Source: Zingiber officinale
Lineage: Eukaryota > Streptophyta > Magnoliopsida > Zingiberales > Zingiberaceae
Length of the DNA: 64,000 nucleotides
NCBI RefSeq assembly: GCF_018446385.1
Contig: NC_055990.1
Span: 26,125,891-26,189,890 of the forward strand
Reading direction: 5' to 3'
Numbering within the stretch: the stretch's first letter is position 1; each line of letters opens with the position of its first letter. Both the position numbers and the translations under genes were made by a program. Below are positions 21,906 to 33,000 of this stretch, one piece after another. The notes beneath the pieces were generated by a model. The model saw only the letters and a list, made by a program, of their open reading frames with translations, did not search any database and was not told the origin of the DNA.

Positions 21906-24420
21906 AATTGTTTTATGATTGCGTAATTTTTTCTACTTTTATTATATGTTTAGAGTAGGCTAGATTAAGGACCTAGGCATAATTTACACTTGATTAGTTA
22001 AACCTAGGGGTTTCAAAAAGAAAATTAAATATATACTTTCTTTGAAAGGTTCTGTCTAGAAGTGGTGGATGATCTCATACCTAAGAAGACCTAGTATCTC
22101 GCCACAGTCTGGGAGCTAATCTTAGAAATATGTATTTAATTGACAAATTAGAAAACCTAAATCTAACTCAAATGTAAATTAATTCTTAGACATAATCTAA
22201 ATTAAAAAATAATCATCTCACAAAAATACATAAGGTTTCCTGATTGACAACTTAGAATCGGGTGAGATGGATCTAGATTGAACTTAGTTGAACTTAAATC
22301 AACTTAAGTTAATTTAATATAATTAATCATAATAATTTCAAATTTTAAAATAATTATCTACAAAATTAGTTTTAAAAATCATAACTATTTTTAAAATCAT
22401 AATTAATTTCATAATTATCTTTAAAATCATAATTATCTTTAAAAATAATAACTATTTTAAAAATCATAATTAATTTCATAATTATCTTTAATTTCATAAC
22501 TATCTTTAAAATCATAACTATTTTTAAAATCATAATTATCTTTAAAATCATAATTACCTTTAAAATCATAACTATTTTTAAAATCATAATTAATTTCATA
22601 ATTATCTTTAATTTCATAACTATCTTTAAAATCATAACTATTTTTAAAATCATACTTTCATAATTATCTTTAAATCATAACTATTTTTAAAATCATAATT
22701 AATTTCATAATTATTTTTAAAATCATAATTAAGTTCATAATTATGTTAAAAATCATAATTATTTTCATAATTATTTTTAAAATCACAATTAATTTGAAAA
22801 TTATTTTAAAAATCATAATTAATTTTAAAATTTCAATTAATTTGAAAATTGATTTAGAAATCATAATTAACTTTTAAAATCATTATTAATTTTAATGTTA
22901 TAATTAAATTTAAAATCATAATTAAATTATTTCTTAAAGTACTTTCAAAAAGTTAATTATTATTAAGGTACAACCCATTATTGTCAAAAATTAAGTTTGA
23001 GATCATAATTAATTTTGAAATCTTATTTTATTTTGATTTTCAAATCTTAATCTTAATTAAATCATATTTGATTCAAAATCTTAATAATAATTAGTTTTTA
23101 AATTATATTCAGAGTCTTAATGATAATTAATTTTTAAATCTTAATTAATTTTAAAATCATATGTTCAAATTATAATTTCAAACTCAATTTTCAAAATATT
23201 CAAATGTTTACTCATTTGAAATTCAAACTCAAACTTATTTTAAATATCAATTACAATTTAAACAAAGACAACTCCATCTCACACTAACTCATAAGCTGAA
23301 TTTACTTGATAACCTAGAATGGGTGAGATGGTAAATTAAGAAAATAATTACCTTTAAATGCATGCTTGGACTATAGGCATTAATTAAGGGGGAGTGAAAT
23401 TTTTTTTCCCAAGTTAATTTTTTTTCTAAAATAAAAATTATTTTTGACTTAACTTCAAAATTAAAAACTATTTTTAACTTTTCTTCAAGAATACAGATTA
23501 TTTTTGACTTGGATTTAAAATTAAAATTATTTGTGACCTAACTTCAAAATTAAAACTTTTCTAGAAGCTAAATGTTTTCAAAGCTAAGTACTCAAGCCAA
23601 GCTTTTATGTAAATCCTTTTTAAGTTAAGTATTTAAACTAAAATCAAGAAAATCTTTAAAGAGTCAAGCTTTTATCAATACTTTTAATCATCTTAAGAGT
23701 TCAGTTTTTCAAACAGCAATTATTTTCAAAATTTTGCTAAGTTTTTGTTAAAAGCGCTAAGTATTTTTCAAACCATTTTCAAAATTTAGCTACATGTTTT
23801 TCAAAACAATTCTTTTTGAAAAGCTAAGTCTTTTTAAGGCTAAATACTTGACAAAACTATTATTTTGAAAAGTTTAGCTAAGTCTTTGATAAAAGTATTT
23901 TCAAAGCAAAAATTTGACTAAGTTTGTTTGGGGGGCTAAGTTTTTGCAAGATTTTTTTACTAAGTTTATTAAACACTCTTTCAGCTAAGTTTCTAAACTT
24001 AGCCATTTAACAACGTATTTTCTCAATGCAATCATTTTGAAGTTAAAAATTTAGCTAAGTTAATTTATTTTTCGAAAAAAAAGCCAATATGAAAGTTTCA
24101 AAATTTATGCTTATCTAAGTTTGTTGAAGTTAAGCATTTCTAAATTGGCTAAGTATTTTTAAAACTTCATTCATCTAAGTGCTACTCTTCAGGGGGAGCT
24201 TAGAATTACATAGAATATTTTTCTATTTTTCTCTCTATTTATTCTTTTTTATTTATGTCAAAGGGGGAGAGAAAAAGTCAAAGTAAAAGAAAATTAAGAA
24301 TTAAGAATTTAAACATAAGGAGGAGCATAAGTTTTACAAATTTTTTCATTCATGTTCATGTTTAAATTTCTTATTTATTGTCATATTTTTTACTTAACTT
24401 TGAACCGTGTTGTCATAATC
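21906..24420 (+). other. AT-rich non-coding interior of element D
   Basis: No pol is present where it would be expected. The sequence is dominated by simple AT-rich repeats, with scattered purine tracts such as AAGGGGGAG near 23390, 24190 and 24265. The ORFs visible on the opposite strand (Ile/Lys/Met/Leu repeats) follow from the repeat and are not genes. Confidence 0.65.
22370..22930. repeat. AT-rich minisatellite-like array in element D
   Basis: Imperfect repetition of AAAATCATAATTAATTTC / ATAATTATCTTT units of roughly 15-30 bp, fading gradually to the right. It produces spurious Ile/Lys-rich open frames. Confidence 0.85.
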
Positions 24421-24434
24421 GAAAAGGGAGAGAT
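24421..24434 (+). other. Polypurine tract of element D
   Basis: GAAAAGGGAGAGAT directly before the 3' LTR start TGTTGGTGCAGG. Confidence 0.8.
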
Positions 24435-24589
24435 TGTTGGTGCAGGAAACATCCGACGATTGAACCTATGTTTTGATTATATCAAAGGGTTTAAGTTAAG
24501 TTGTTTTGTTATTTAATGTTCTTGAATGAGCTTTGCAGGAAAATCCTAAGTGTTCTTAGGCAAAAGTCTTAGCTGCGGTTAGGCAGGTG

Positions 24590-24838
24590 AAAAACCCTAG
24601 GGGGTGGTAACCCTAGGTCGTAGGGGGTGGTAACCCTAGGTGGTGGAAAACCCTAAGGGGCGGTAATCTTAGGTCCTAGGGGGTGGTAACCCTAGATGGA
24701 GGAAAACCCTAAGGGGTGGCAACCTTAGGTCCTAGGGGGTGGTAATCTTAGGTGGAGGGAAATCCTAAGGGGGGGCAACCTTAGGTCCTAGGGGGAGGTA
24801 ACCCTAGGTGGCGAAAACCCCTAAAGGGTGGTAATCTT
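24590..24838. repeat. 60-bp tandem repeat in LTR of D
   Basis: Around four imperfect units, each with TCCTAGGGGGTGGTAACC, then GGTGGAGGAAAACCCTAAGG-like sequence. Confidence 0.8.
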
Positions 24839-25149
24839 AAACAGAAAGACCAGTCGATCTGAAGGACCGGACTAGCATCAGGTATGCTCTCCTGAGTGGA
24901 GTAGGTGAGGACGTGTTCCCCGCGGAGGGAACAGTAGGCGTCGATTCGACCTAGGGTTTTCGATTGGAAATCCAAAATCAGAACCGGACAGTCCGATGAC
25001 TGTCAGATGTTCTTGTTCATGTTATTTATGTGTTAACTTTGTTTTGCAGGATATATTATTATTTTATGGACTAACCTATCTTGCAGGGACAAAAAAGCAC
25101 ATTATGCATCGGATGAACAGTACCCGAGGCTCACTCTATGGAGCTTGGA

Positions 25150-25410
25150 AGCGCCTCGGGTGCAAGGCAGAAGCTGCGCAGGAAGCCACATTGGAGGCGC
25201 CCTCATGGAGGCTTGAGGCACCTCAGACGGCAGGCTGGAGGAGCCCTCATGGTGGCTTGAGGCACCTCGGACAGCATTGGAGGCACCTTCAAGGTATATG
25301 GAGGCGCCTTCAAGAGGATATGCGAAGACTTCTTCTCAGCTTATCCACGCGCGGCTAACTCGGCGAATGGAGGCGCCCTCAATGGACTTTGAGGCGCCTC
25401 CAACAGCCTT
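25150..25410. repeat. GAGGCGCC palindrome cluster in LTR of D
   Basis: Repeated GGAGGCGCC, GAGGCACCTC and GGCGCCTCC motifs, partly palindromic and spaced 20-45 bp. It is analogous to the ATCGATCG clusters in elements A and E. Confidence 0.7.
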
Positions 25411-25804
25411 TATATGAAGGTTTCAACCAGCATCTTAGATAAAATAATTCCCAAGCGATCATTCAACTGTTTGTTGCTCAAGAGACGACCCAGAAGTGCT
25501 GTAGCAAGTCCCCGACGACCCGGAGCTCCAATTTTTATAATTTTGTTGTCGATATTGTTTATATTTCTGCTGTACTTATTTCACACTTGTACTCTTTACG
25601 ATATTATAGTTGTTGCCCACCGAAAGTGATCAACGATCGCGGGCCTTGGAGTAGGAGTCGACCAAGGCTCCGAACCAAGTAACTACTTGGGTCTTTCTGT
25701 GTGTTTTCTTATTTCCGCTGCCTTACTCGTCGAATATCCGAATATGAAACAAGTGAAAGTCATGAGCATTATTCACCCCCTCTCTAGCGCTTCTCGATCC
25801 AACA

Positions 25805-26165
25805 CCTCTTTTGTCATTTATACTTCGTGCCATTATTGAGGCGGTTAAGAGAATATGTTGTCGTGATTAACTAGCTTATAAGAGACATAATAACCTTCGA
25901 AGAAGGCTTCAAAGGAATATTCCCTGATAAGTTCGGATACGTTATTATAAGATTATCTACTGCTTGTCTGCTGAATATATCTCGGTCTATCCATAAGGCC
26001 GGCTATATTGCTTACCATTGTATCAATCTGCTCTATCATATGTTAAATACTGCTAAGATCTTTTCAGAGATTAATATAGTGCCCACAGTATACTAAAGAT
26101 TAGTTCAAGGAGCTATATGATAAATCATGTATAGCATTATTTTAGGGACAATATGACATCAAATA
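25805..26165. other. Intergenic, no recognised feature
   Basis: DNA between the end of element D and the 108-bp tandem array. No ORF or repeat end that I recognise; it may be the leading part of the element that carries the array. Confidence 0.4.
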
Positions 26166-26986
26166 ACTTAAACCTGGTCAACCTTTACCTGGCCAATCAT
26201 ATATGTAGAGTTTCTTAAGGATAAGTGTCTTTAAGCCCACTCGATCTTTGCCCGGCAGGGCATACACATAGAGTCTTATGTTCAACCGACCTTTATCTGA
26301 CCAATTAGGTATAATGATATTTATAAGACTAAGTGTCTTTAAGCTCGCTCGGTCTTTGTTCGGTCAGGCATACATATAGAACCTTATGTTCAACCGACCT
26401 TTATCTGGCCGATCGAGTATAAAGAGGTTTATGAGGCTAAGTGTCTTTAAGCCCGCCCGGTGTTTGCCCGGTCGGGCGTACACATAGAACATTATGTTCG
26501 ACCGACCTTTATCCGATTGATCGGGTATAAAAAGGTTTATGAGGCTAAGTGTCTTTAAGCTTGCCTGGTCTTTGCCCAATCGAGCGTACACATAGAGCTT
26601 TATGTTCAACCAACTTTTATCCGGCCGATTGGGTATAAAGAGGTTTACGAGGCTAAGTGTCTTTAAGCCCGCCCAATCTTTACCTGGCCTCACTACACAT
26701 AGAGCTTTATGTTTGACTGATCTTTATCCGGCCAATCGGGTATAAAGAGGTTTATGAGGTTAAGTGTCTTTAAGCCCGCCCGGTCTTTACCCGACTGGAC
26801 GTACATATAGAGCCTTATGTCCGACCGATCTTTATCTGGCCGATCGGGTATAAAAAGGTTTATGAGGCTAAGTGTCTTTAAGCCCACCCGGTCTTTGCTC
26901 GGTCGAGCGTACACATAGAGTCTTATATTCGACCGACCCTTCATCCAACCGTGCGAGTATAAAGATTTTTAGAAGGCTTAAGTGTC
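26166..26986. repeat. 108-bp tandem repeat array, about 8 units
   Basis: Units are marked by AAGTGTCTTTAAGC, recurring near 26223, 26330, 26439, 26547, 26655, 26762, 26869 and (partial) 26979, so the period is about 106-110 bp. Each unit also has CCGGTCTTTGCCCGGTCGG and CGACCTTTATCCGG-like stretches, which are GC-rich and partly self-complementary. The peptides on the opposite strand repeat with the same period and are not genes. Confidence 0.92.
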
Positions 26987-28725
26987 TAGAGGGAGAAGAA
27001 GTTGAAGCAAGTTCACAATTCAAAGACTTCATCAAAGGCTCAACTTCAAGATGGAATTCCGAGATGGACTTGGATTCAACATGAGGGTGCCTCCACTATT
27101 CATATCAATGAGCTTCGATTATTGGAAATCAAGGATAAAAAAATTTTCTTATGATGGACATAGAGCAATGGTTTGCTCTAATGGAACGTTTCCAAGCTCC
27201 AACAAATAACAAAGGCAAAATTCTTAAGAAGAGCAAGTGGAGCCAAGAGAAATTCCAAAGATGTGAGGTCAATAATAAAGTGACCAAGCTATTGGTCAAT
27301 CTATTGTCAAGCAACATCTTGGAGAAAATTGAAGAATTTGAAGACGCCAAGGAGCTATGGAGCAAATTGGCTAAAATTCATGAGGTTCCCTCCACTGTAC
27401 CAAATCAAGAGAAATCCAAAGAGGGCAACTCATTAGATCAAGACCAAGAGGAAGAGGACTCCGAAGTTGAGAGATGCTCAACTTCCGAAGAAGAAGTTTA
27501 AGAAGCTTCATCCTCCAAGGAGTGCAACCAAAAGAGCTAAGAGGAAGCATACTCTTTGTTTCATGTGCAAGAGGATGAAAATGAAGAGGCCTCCACCTCT
27601 AGGATTGGGGTCATTCATTGACACCGGGCTAAGAAGAAGTATCTACCTTCGGGTCAAATGAAGAATAAGATGGTAAGATGGTACCACCTCCACAAATCAA
27701 GAAAAATCAACTGGAGGATCATGTGCCACCCCTACACGCAAAGATATAATAATTTCAAGTTTAAATAATAAAAATCATATCATCTGCTTTGAGTGTAGGG
27801 AACATGGGTAAGAGTAAGTGCCCCAAATTAGCCAAGAAGAAGGGTCAAGTAGCACCTAAGGGCAAGGAGAAGACCAAAGAGACCGCCCCCGCGACAAAGA
27901 GGAGCAAATAGCACATAGTGTGCTTCTTGTGCAATCAAAGAGGACATTACCGGAGTCAATGTCCTAAGGGGAATAAATCAGTCAAAGTCAGAGGAGAAAC
28001 CACAAGTCAAAGGGGAGCTTCCAAGGCAAAACTCAAGGTATTATTTATTGAGCTTATTCCTTTGACTCATGATAAAAAGCATGTTAGGAATCATTTATAT
28101 CATTTTAATGTTATTTATTATAAAAATAGAAGGCATGATAGAATTAAAGAAAATCATGTGGCTTATCATGCTAAAACAACTCAACCTAGGGTTAGGAAGG
28201 TAGATAAAAACTTAGGCAATAACTCTAAGGATTTTAGTTATAGGCCTAAAAATAGAAATGCTCATAGGAATAAAGAAAAATCAAAATCTAAGGATTTAAT
28301 GTTGGAAACCCAAGCCTTGAGGTCAAGGCTTGATAAATTAGAAAAAATCCTAAAGAAAATAGAAATTATTTTTAAGGGTAAAGATGAGCAAAACCTAGGT
28401 TTAGATAAACAAGAGTCATCCTATGGTCATAGAGGTTTGGGATACAAACCTAAGGCTAAGAAGGATGTGGCTTCATACCATAGGGTTCCATATAGTTATG
28501 GAACTAATCCTAGATTTAGGAGTCAAGTCAAGGATACAAAGGAAGTTATCCCTAGAAGTATCTTTGCAACAACAAATATGACTAAGACTTCTAAGAAGTC
28601 AAATAAAGTCACCAAGAAGGTCACTAGGGAAGCTATCCCTAGATTTAACCTAGAGAAAGTGACCAAGGCTTCTAAGAAGCCTAGAAAGGTCATTAGGAAG
28701 GTATTTAGGGAAGTTATCCCTAGTT
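26987..28725 (+). pseudogene. gag: Copia gag of element E, broken
   Basis: The coding starts as EGEEVEASSQFKDFIKGS, reaches a frame change near 27084, and continues (27100-27400) with FDYWKSR and a UBN2-type gag core ending FEDAKELWSKLAKIHE. The next zinc-finger region is worn (near 27780-27830). A clean CCHC knuckle follows at 27918-27960 (CFLCNQRGHYRSQC). After it comes a long basic Lys/Arg/Asn-rich tail to 28725. There are at least two frameshifts and a stop between the parts. No protease motif follows. Confidence 0.78.
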
Positions 28726-30577
28726 AGTACCTAGAGCATCCAAGGAGCACCAATAGGTTTTGGGTTCCGATGAGCATATTCTCTACACCCTAGATGGGTT
28801 TAGAGAGTGTCAACTCCAAATGGGAAGGGTGGTTAATCCAACCTTGATAAAGTTGACACTTGAAGGTATTTTTAAGGTTTTTGTTAACCTTGAAAATGAA
28901 AAGAAATTATACTTATTACTCTTTGGAAGAGTAAAATATACCAAACCTTGAGAAATTATACATAATTTAAATTGGCACAACTAAGGAAAGACAAAGGAAA
29001 TGTCATGTTGGGGTTTGGCATTTTCTTGAGAAAATATGGGCAATCTAGGATTAGATTTTAATTTAGTTAAGGAATTAAGGATACTTAGATAGGTTATCTA
29101 GGTATATTTTATTTATGCTAAAACTTGCCATGATTGATTGTTCATCATATGTCATGACATCATATTTTACATTCATGTTTATTATGAAAAATATAAAAAT
29201 ACCATATCATGTCATACATACATCATGTAGCTATGGTATGTTTTCTTTTAAAAATCACTTATTTTGATGTATGCCATAAATCATTATGCATTATTTTTAA
29301 ATTCCTTGCAATTAAGGACAATGGTATTTATTAATGAGTGACATCATAGGTGGATGTTCAAAATTTCTAAAATGCCTAGATAGATATACATGATCCCTAG
29401 TTTAGGACAAAACCAAAATCTACATCTCACAAAGACTATAAGGTGACTTGTATGTGTTTTAGTACACATTAGATACAAGTGAGATGCTAGGATGATGAAC
29501 AAGACTCAAACTGTTGATTTAGTGCATCTAGTTGAGTTTTGACTTCATCAAAACACATAGATATGTGTACTCCAATCATTGAGAAAGCTAATGTACAAGT
29601 CATGTGCATTGAGCCCAAAGAACATGGTTGGAAATTGATTTTGAAAAGTATTTTAAATATATTTTAGAAAACCTTGCTAAAGGCTATCTTTTAATAGTAA
29701 TCATCATTGAAAAGTTAGACACAAACTTAGAAGAAACATTGAAGTTTTTACAAGTTTCTAATTTTGTGTCAATCTTTGAAAATAAGATGTATTTTCTTAT
29801 AAAACTATTTTTCCTTGATAGTATATACCCTAAATAATGTCTACAATAATTTTCATAATTTTAGAATTTTATAGAATTTTTAGGACATTTTTGAATTTCA
29901 CTGAAATTGAATTTCAGGAAATCAGACATCCAATCGATCGGGTGATCGATTGGAGTGTCTTAATCGATCGAGCGATCAATTGAGACGGGTATTGTCACGA
30001 GCAGAAGCTCGTTGAATCGATTATCCGATCGATTCAACCTTGCCTGGATTGATCAGTGGATCGATTCAGAGGTAATTTTCACGAATAGAAGCTTGCGGAA
30101 TCGATCAAGCGATCGATTGAAAGTGTGTCAATCGATTGAGTCTCAACCCAATCGATTAAAAAGGCTAATTTTGACTGGAAAAGTCTGATTTCAGTACTTT
30201 GAGTCATGTTTAGCCTCTTTAACCACTCCTAAACCCTTGGAATATATTTATATACATTTAAGGGTAGTTTTCATGATGAAAACAATAAGAAATGGTTAAG
30301 GAACACTAGGTTGAAGTTTAAGATGAGGTTAGTTTCAATATTGAATCTTTTAAACCTCAAAACTTCAAATTTTTGGGTTTCCTAAAGATTTAGGGATTCT
30401 AAGTCATTGTTTGTGTAATGACAGAAGTATGAAGTAGGTTTTTAGGGGAGCTACTCTTTAAAAACATGGAAATATTTTTCTGAAACCATAAAAGGTGGTA
30501 AAACCTTCGTTTTGTAAAATGCGCAAGGTTAAGCATGGGGAAATAATGGTAGATTAGATATCTTTATTATTGGAAAG
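28726..30577 (+). other. Non-coding interior of element E
   Basis: AT-rich, no pol domain. A cluster of ATCGATCG-type palindromes lies at 29930-30170, a motif shared with element A and with the LTR of E. Confidence 0.6.
29930..30170. repeat. ATCGATCG-type palindrome cluster in element E interior
   Basis: About six imperfect units such as CCAATCGATCGGGTGATCGA and TCGATTATCCGATCGATTCA. Confidence 0.75.
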
Positions 30578-30582
30578 AAGAA

Positions 30583-31249
30583 TGTAGGATCGAAAAGAAT
30601 TTAGATATCTCCACAATAGCATGATATTGTCCACTTTGGGCCTAAGCCCTCATGGCTTTGCTCTTGGGCTCTCCCCAAAAGGCCTCATGCCAATGGAGAT
30701 ATATTTTATCTTATAAACCCATGATCTTTTCCATGTGTTTCCAATATGGGACTATGTTTGCAACCTTACAACCCCAATAATCCCCCCTCAAACAAAGGAC
30801 CATAGGCTTCCCACATCCGATCCTCGACCCACCAGGTCTTCCTGCCCCTCGGTCCACCCGACCTACTAGGACTTCCTTTGCCTAGTCGCAACTAGGACTT
30901 CCTGCCTGGTGTCTGGTCCTCTTGATCCGAACATAAGAGCCCCCACTTTGTTTGTTCGAGGTCAATATTGTACCCACATGGCTCAATCAGACCATAGCTC
31001 TTGTGCACAGTCGATGGTTAAACCTTCTGGCAGTCCAGGCTCTGATACCAATTGTAGGATCAAAAAGAATTTAGATATCTCCACAATAGCATGATATTGT
31101 CCACTTTGGGCCTAAGCCCTCATGGCTTTGCTCTTGGGCTCTCCCCAAAAGGCCTCATGCCAATGGAGATATATTTTATCTTATAAACCCATGATCTTTT
31201 CCATGTGTTTCCAATATGGGACTATGTTTGCAACCTTACAACCCCAACA
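30583..31249 (-). mobile_element. Complete TRIM retrotransposon (667 bp)
   Basis: Terminal-repeat retrotransposon in miniature. Two 197-bp LTRs (30583-30779 and 31053-31249) are almost identical: the left ends CCAATA and the right CCAACA, and the left has GATCGAAAAG where the right has GATCAAAAAG. The 273-bp interior has, on the minus strand, a primer site TGGTATCAGAGCC beside the right LTR and a purine-rich tract (TTTGAGGGGGGAT) beside the left LTR. The 5-bp target duplication AAGAA is at 30578-30582 and 31250-31254. It has no coding capacity and must use proteins from other elements. Confidence 0.95.
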
Positions 31250-31254
31250 AAGAA

Positions 31255-31440
31255 TGCTCTAGGAGGAGCATTAGCTACAATGAAGGGTATGGGACATTCA
31301 TTGTTAGAAAGCAAAATGCTCAAGGGTGAGCATTGGATACAATGAAGGGTATGAGACCTTCATTATTGAAATTGTTAATACTCAAGGGTGAGCATTGAAG
31401 ATAATGAAGGGTATGGGACCTTCATTGTAGTGTTGTGAAC
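31255..31440. repeat. Short tandem repeats before the LTR of E
   Basis: Three units of about 60 bp with GAGCATTGGATACAATGAAG and GGGTATGRGACCTTCATT. The first unit was split from its left neighbour by the TRIM insertion. Confidence 0.75.
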
Positions 31441-31664
31441 AGCATGTGAGGTTGTGAACAACGTTGAGTAACTCTTCAGGGGAGAATTTTTTATGTGTAC
31501 CAATAGGGGGAGAATATAAGGTTTAAGTTAGGCCTTCATTATTCAAAGGGGGAGTTTGCCCTCTAGGAAAGGGAGAGAATGAAATAAACTCTCATTCAAG
31601 CATTGGCATGAAGAATAAGTTGAGGCTATGGGGTTAGCCTAACTTAAAGGTATTGTCAAACATC

Positions 31665-31678
31665 AAAAAGGGGGAGAT
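31665..31678 (+). other. Polypurine tract of element E
   Basis: AAAAAGGGGGAGAT immediately before the LTR start. It is identical to that of element A, although the LTRs differ. Confidence 0.85.
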
Positions 31679-31939
31679 TGTTGATGCAATATCCCTAGGT
31701 CAAGGTTGACCTGGTTGACTAAGCTTAAGTTGGCTCAAGCTTGAGTCTTGATGTTTGGGTTTTGATGTTTGATAATACATAGAGATTGTAGATATAATCG
31801 TCCAATTGAGGAGATTATTGATACAATTCCCCTCTGGTCAAGGACTGACCAGTTAGATGTGAAGAAGAGTCAAGTAGGTCAAAGGGTTAACCGGATACTT
31901 GACTGGGAAGTCCTAACTGGCGGTTAGGCAGGTGAAAGT

Positions 31940-32310
31940 CCTGGTGAGTGAAGTCATGCAGTTAGGAAATCCTGGTGAGTGAAGTCAGGTGAAAGACCTA
32001 GTGAGTGAAGCTAGGAAGTTGGGAAATCCTGGTGAGTGAAACCAAGTAAAAGACCTAGTGAGTAAAGCTAGGCAGTTGGGAAATCCTGGTGAGTGAAGCC
32101 AGGTGAAAGACTTAGTGAGTGAAGTTAGGTGGGTGAAAGTCCCAGTGAGTGAAGCTAGACAGTGGTAAAATCCTAGTAAGTGAAGTCAAGTGAAAACCCT
32201 AGTGAGTGAAGCTAGATGAAAGTCCTGGTGAGTGAAGTCAGGCAAATAAAAGTCCTAGTGAGTGAAGCTAGATAGATAAAAAAAAAATTGGTGAGTGAAG
32301 CCAGTCACAT
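31940..32310. repeat. Direct repeats in LTR of E
   Basis: About a dozen copies of CCTRGTGAGTGAAGYYAGG, alternating between GAAATCCTGG and GAAAGACCTAG versions, so the higher-order period is about 57 bp. Confidence 0.85.
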
Positions 32311-32639
32311 GGAGATCCAAGTAGGTCAAGGTTGACCGGACACCTGGTGTTGGGAATCCCAAGTAGGTCAAAGGATTGACCAAATACTTGTCATAAGGAA
32401 ATCTAGATAGGTCAAAGATGACTGGACATCTGGTGGAAGTTCAAGTGGGTCATGGAGGACCGGACACTTGGCACGAAGGGAAAAGTCCAAGTGGGTCAAA
32501 GGATTGACCAGACACTTGGTGAAGAACTCCTAGCAGGTCAAGGTTGATCGGATGCTAGGCATGAGGAGTTCCAACAGATCATGATTGACTGGATGTTAGA
32601 ATTGGGGATCCTAGACTTGATTTAAGCAAGTCAAAGGGA

Positions 32640-33000
32640 GGTCAATCGATCAACCAATCGATTGGACCGTAATCCAATTGATCAGTCGATCGATTGGTTG
32701 TGTGTGTGAATGAAGGCTGGCTCAATCGATCAGCCGATAGATTGGGAGTTTATATCACGCAAACAGAATGCTTCCATCGATCAGTCGGTCGATTGGGCAC
32801 CGCCAATTGATCAACCGATCAATTGGGGGCTGTTTCTCGCACATGGATGTGAAGGAGGCTGAATTGATCGGCTGGTCGATTTAAGCCTCCCTAATGATTA
32901 GCCGATCAATTAAGATGTGACTGTTGTGCAGGTAGCGAGCGATGGACGACTGGGATTGCGCGGATTTGACGTGGTAATCAATTAGGAGCATGCTCAATCG
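32640..33000. repeat. ATCGATCG-type palindrome cluster in LTR of E
   Basis: Units such as CAATCGATCAACCAATCGAT and CAGTCGATCGATTGG repeat every 30-60 bp; many have one or two substitutions. Confidence 0.75.

Larger units (their letters stand above)
20856..25804 (+). mobile_element. Gag-only Copia-like retrotransposon D (3' part)
   Basis: Plus-strand element whose left part was separated by the insertion of element B. The visible part holds gag (to 21905), about 2.5 kb of AT-rich non-coding DNA, a polypurine tract and the 3' LTR (24435-25804). No protease, integrase or RT is seen. Elements of this plan are known in plants as TR-GAG elements and need partner proteins. CCTCT at 25805-25809 would be its right target duplication. 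Confidence 0.75.
24435..25804 (+). repeat. 3' LTR of element D
   Basis: 1370-bp LTR with TGTTGG start and CCAACA end. It holds two internal arrays: about four 60-bp units with CCTAGGGGGTGGTAACC at 24590-24838, and several GAGGCGCCTC/GAGGCACCTC palindromes at 25150-25410. No second copy is in the window, because the 5' LTR would lie left of element B. Confidence 0.8.

Noticed and set aside
22372-22864. Ile/Lys/Met-rich ORFs on the minus strand
   Set aside because: They follow from the AT-rich repeat units of element D; no start context, domain or non-repeat content.
26364-26944. Repetitive peptides (RPDKGRSNIRLYVYA type) on the minus strand
   Set aside because: Their period equals the 108-bp DNA repeat, and they are broken by stops; read as translation of a tandem array.
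26166-26986. CRISPR-like array
   Set aside because: Regular repeats without unique spacers; the organism is a plant and this is tandem repeat DNA.
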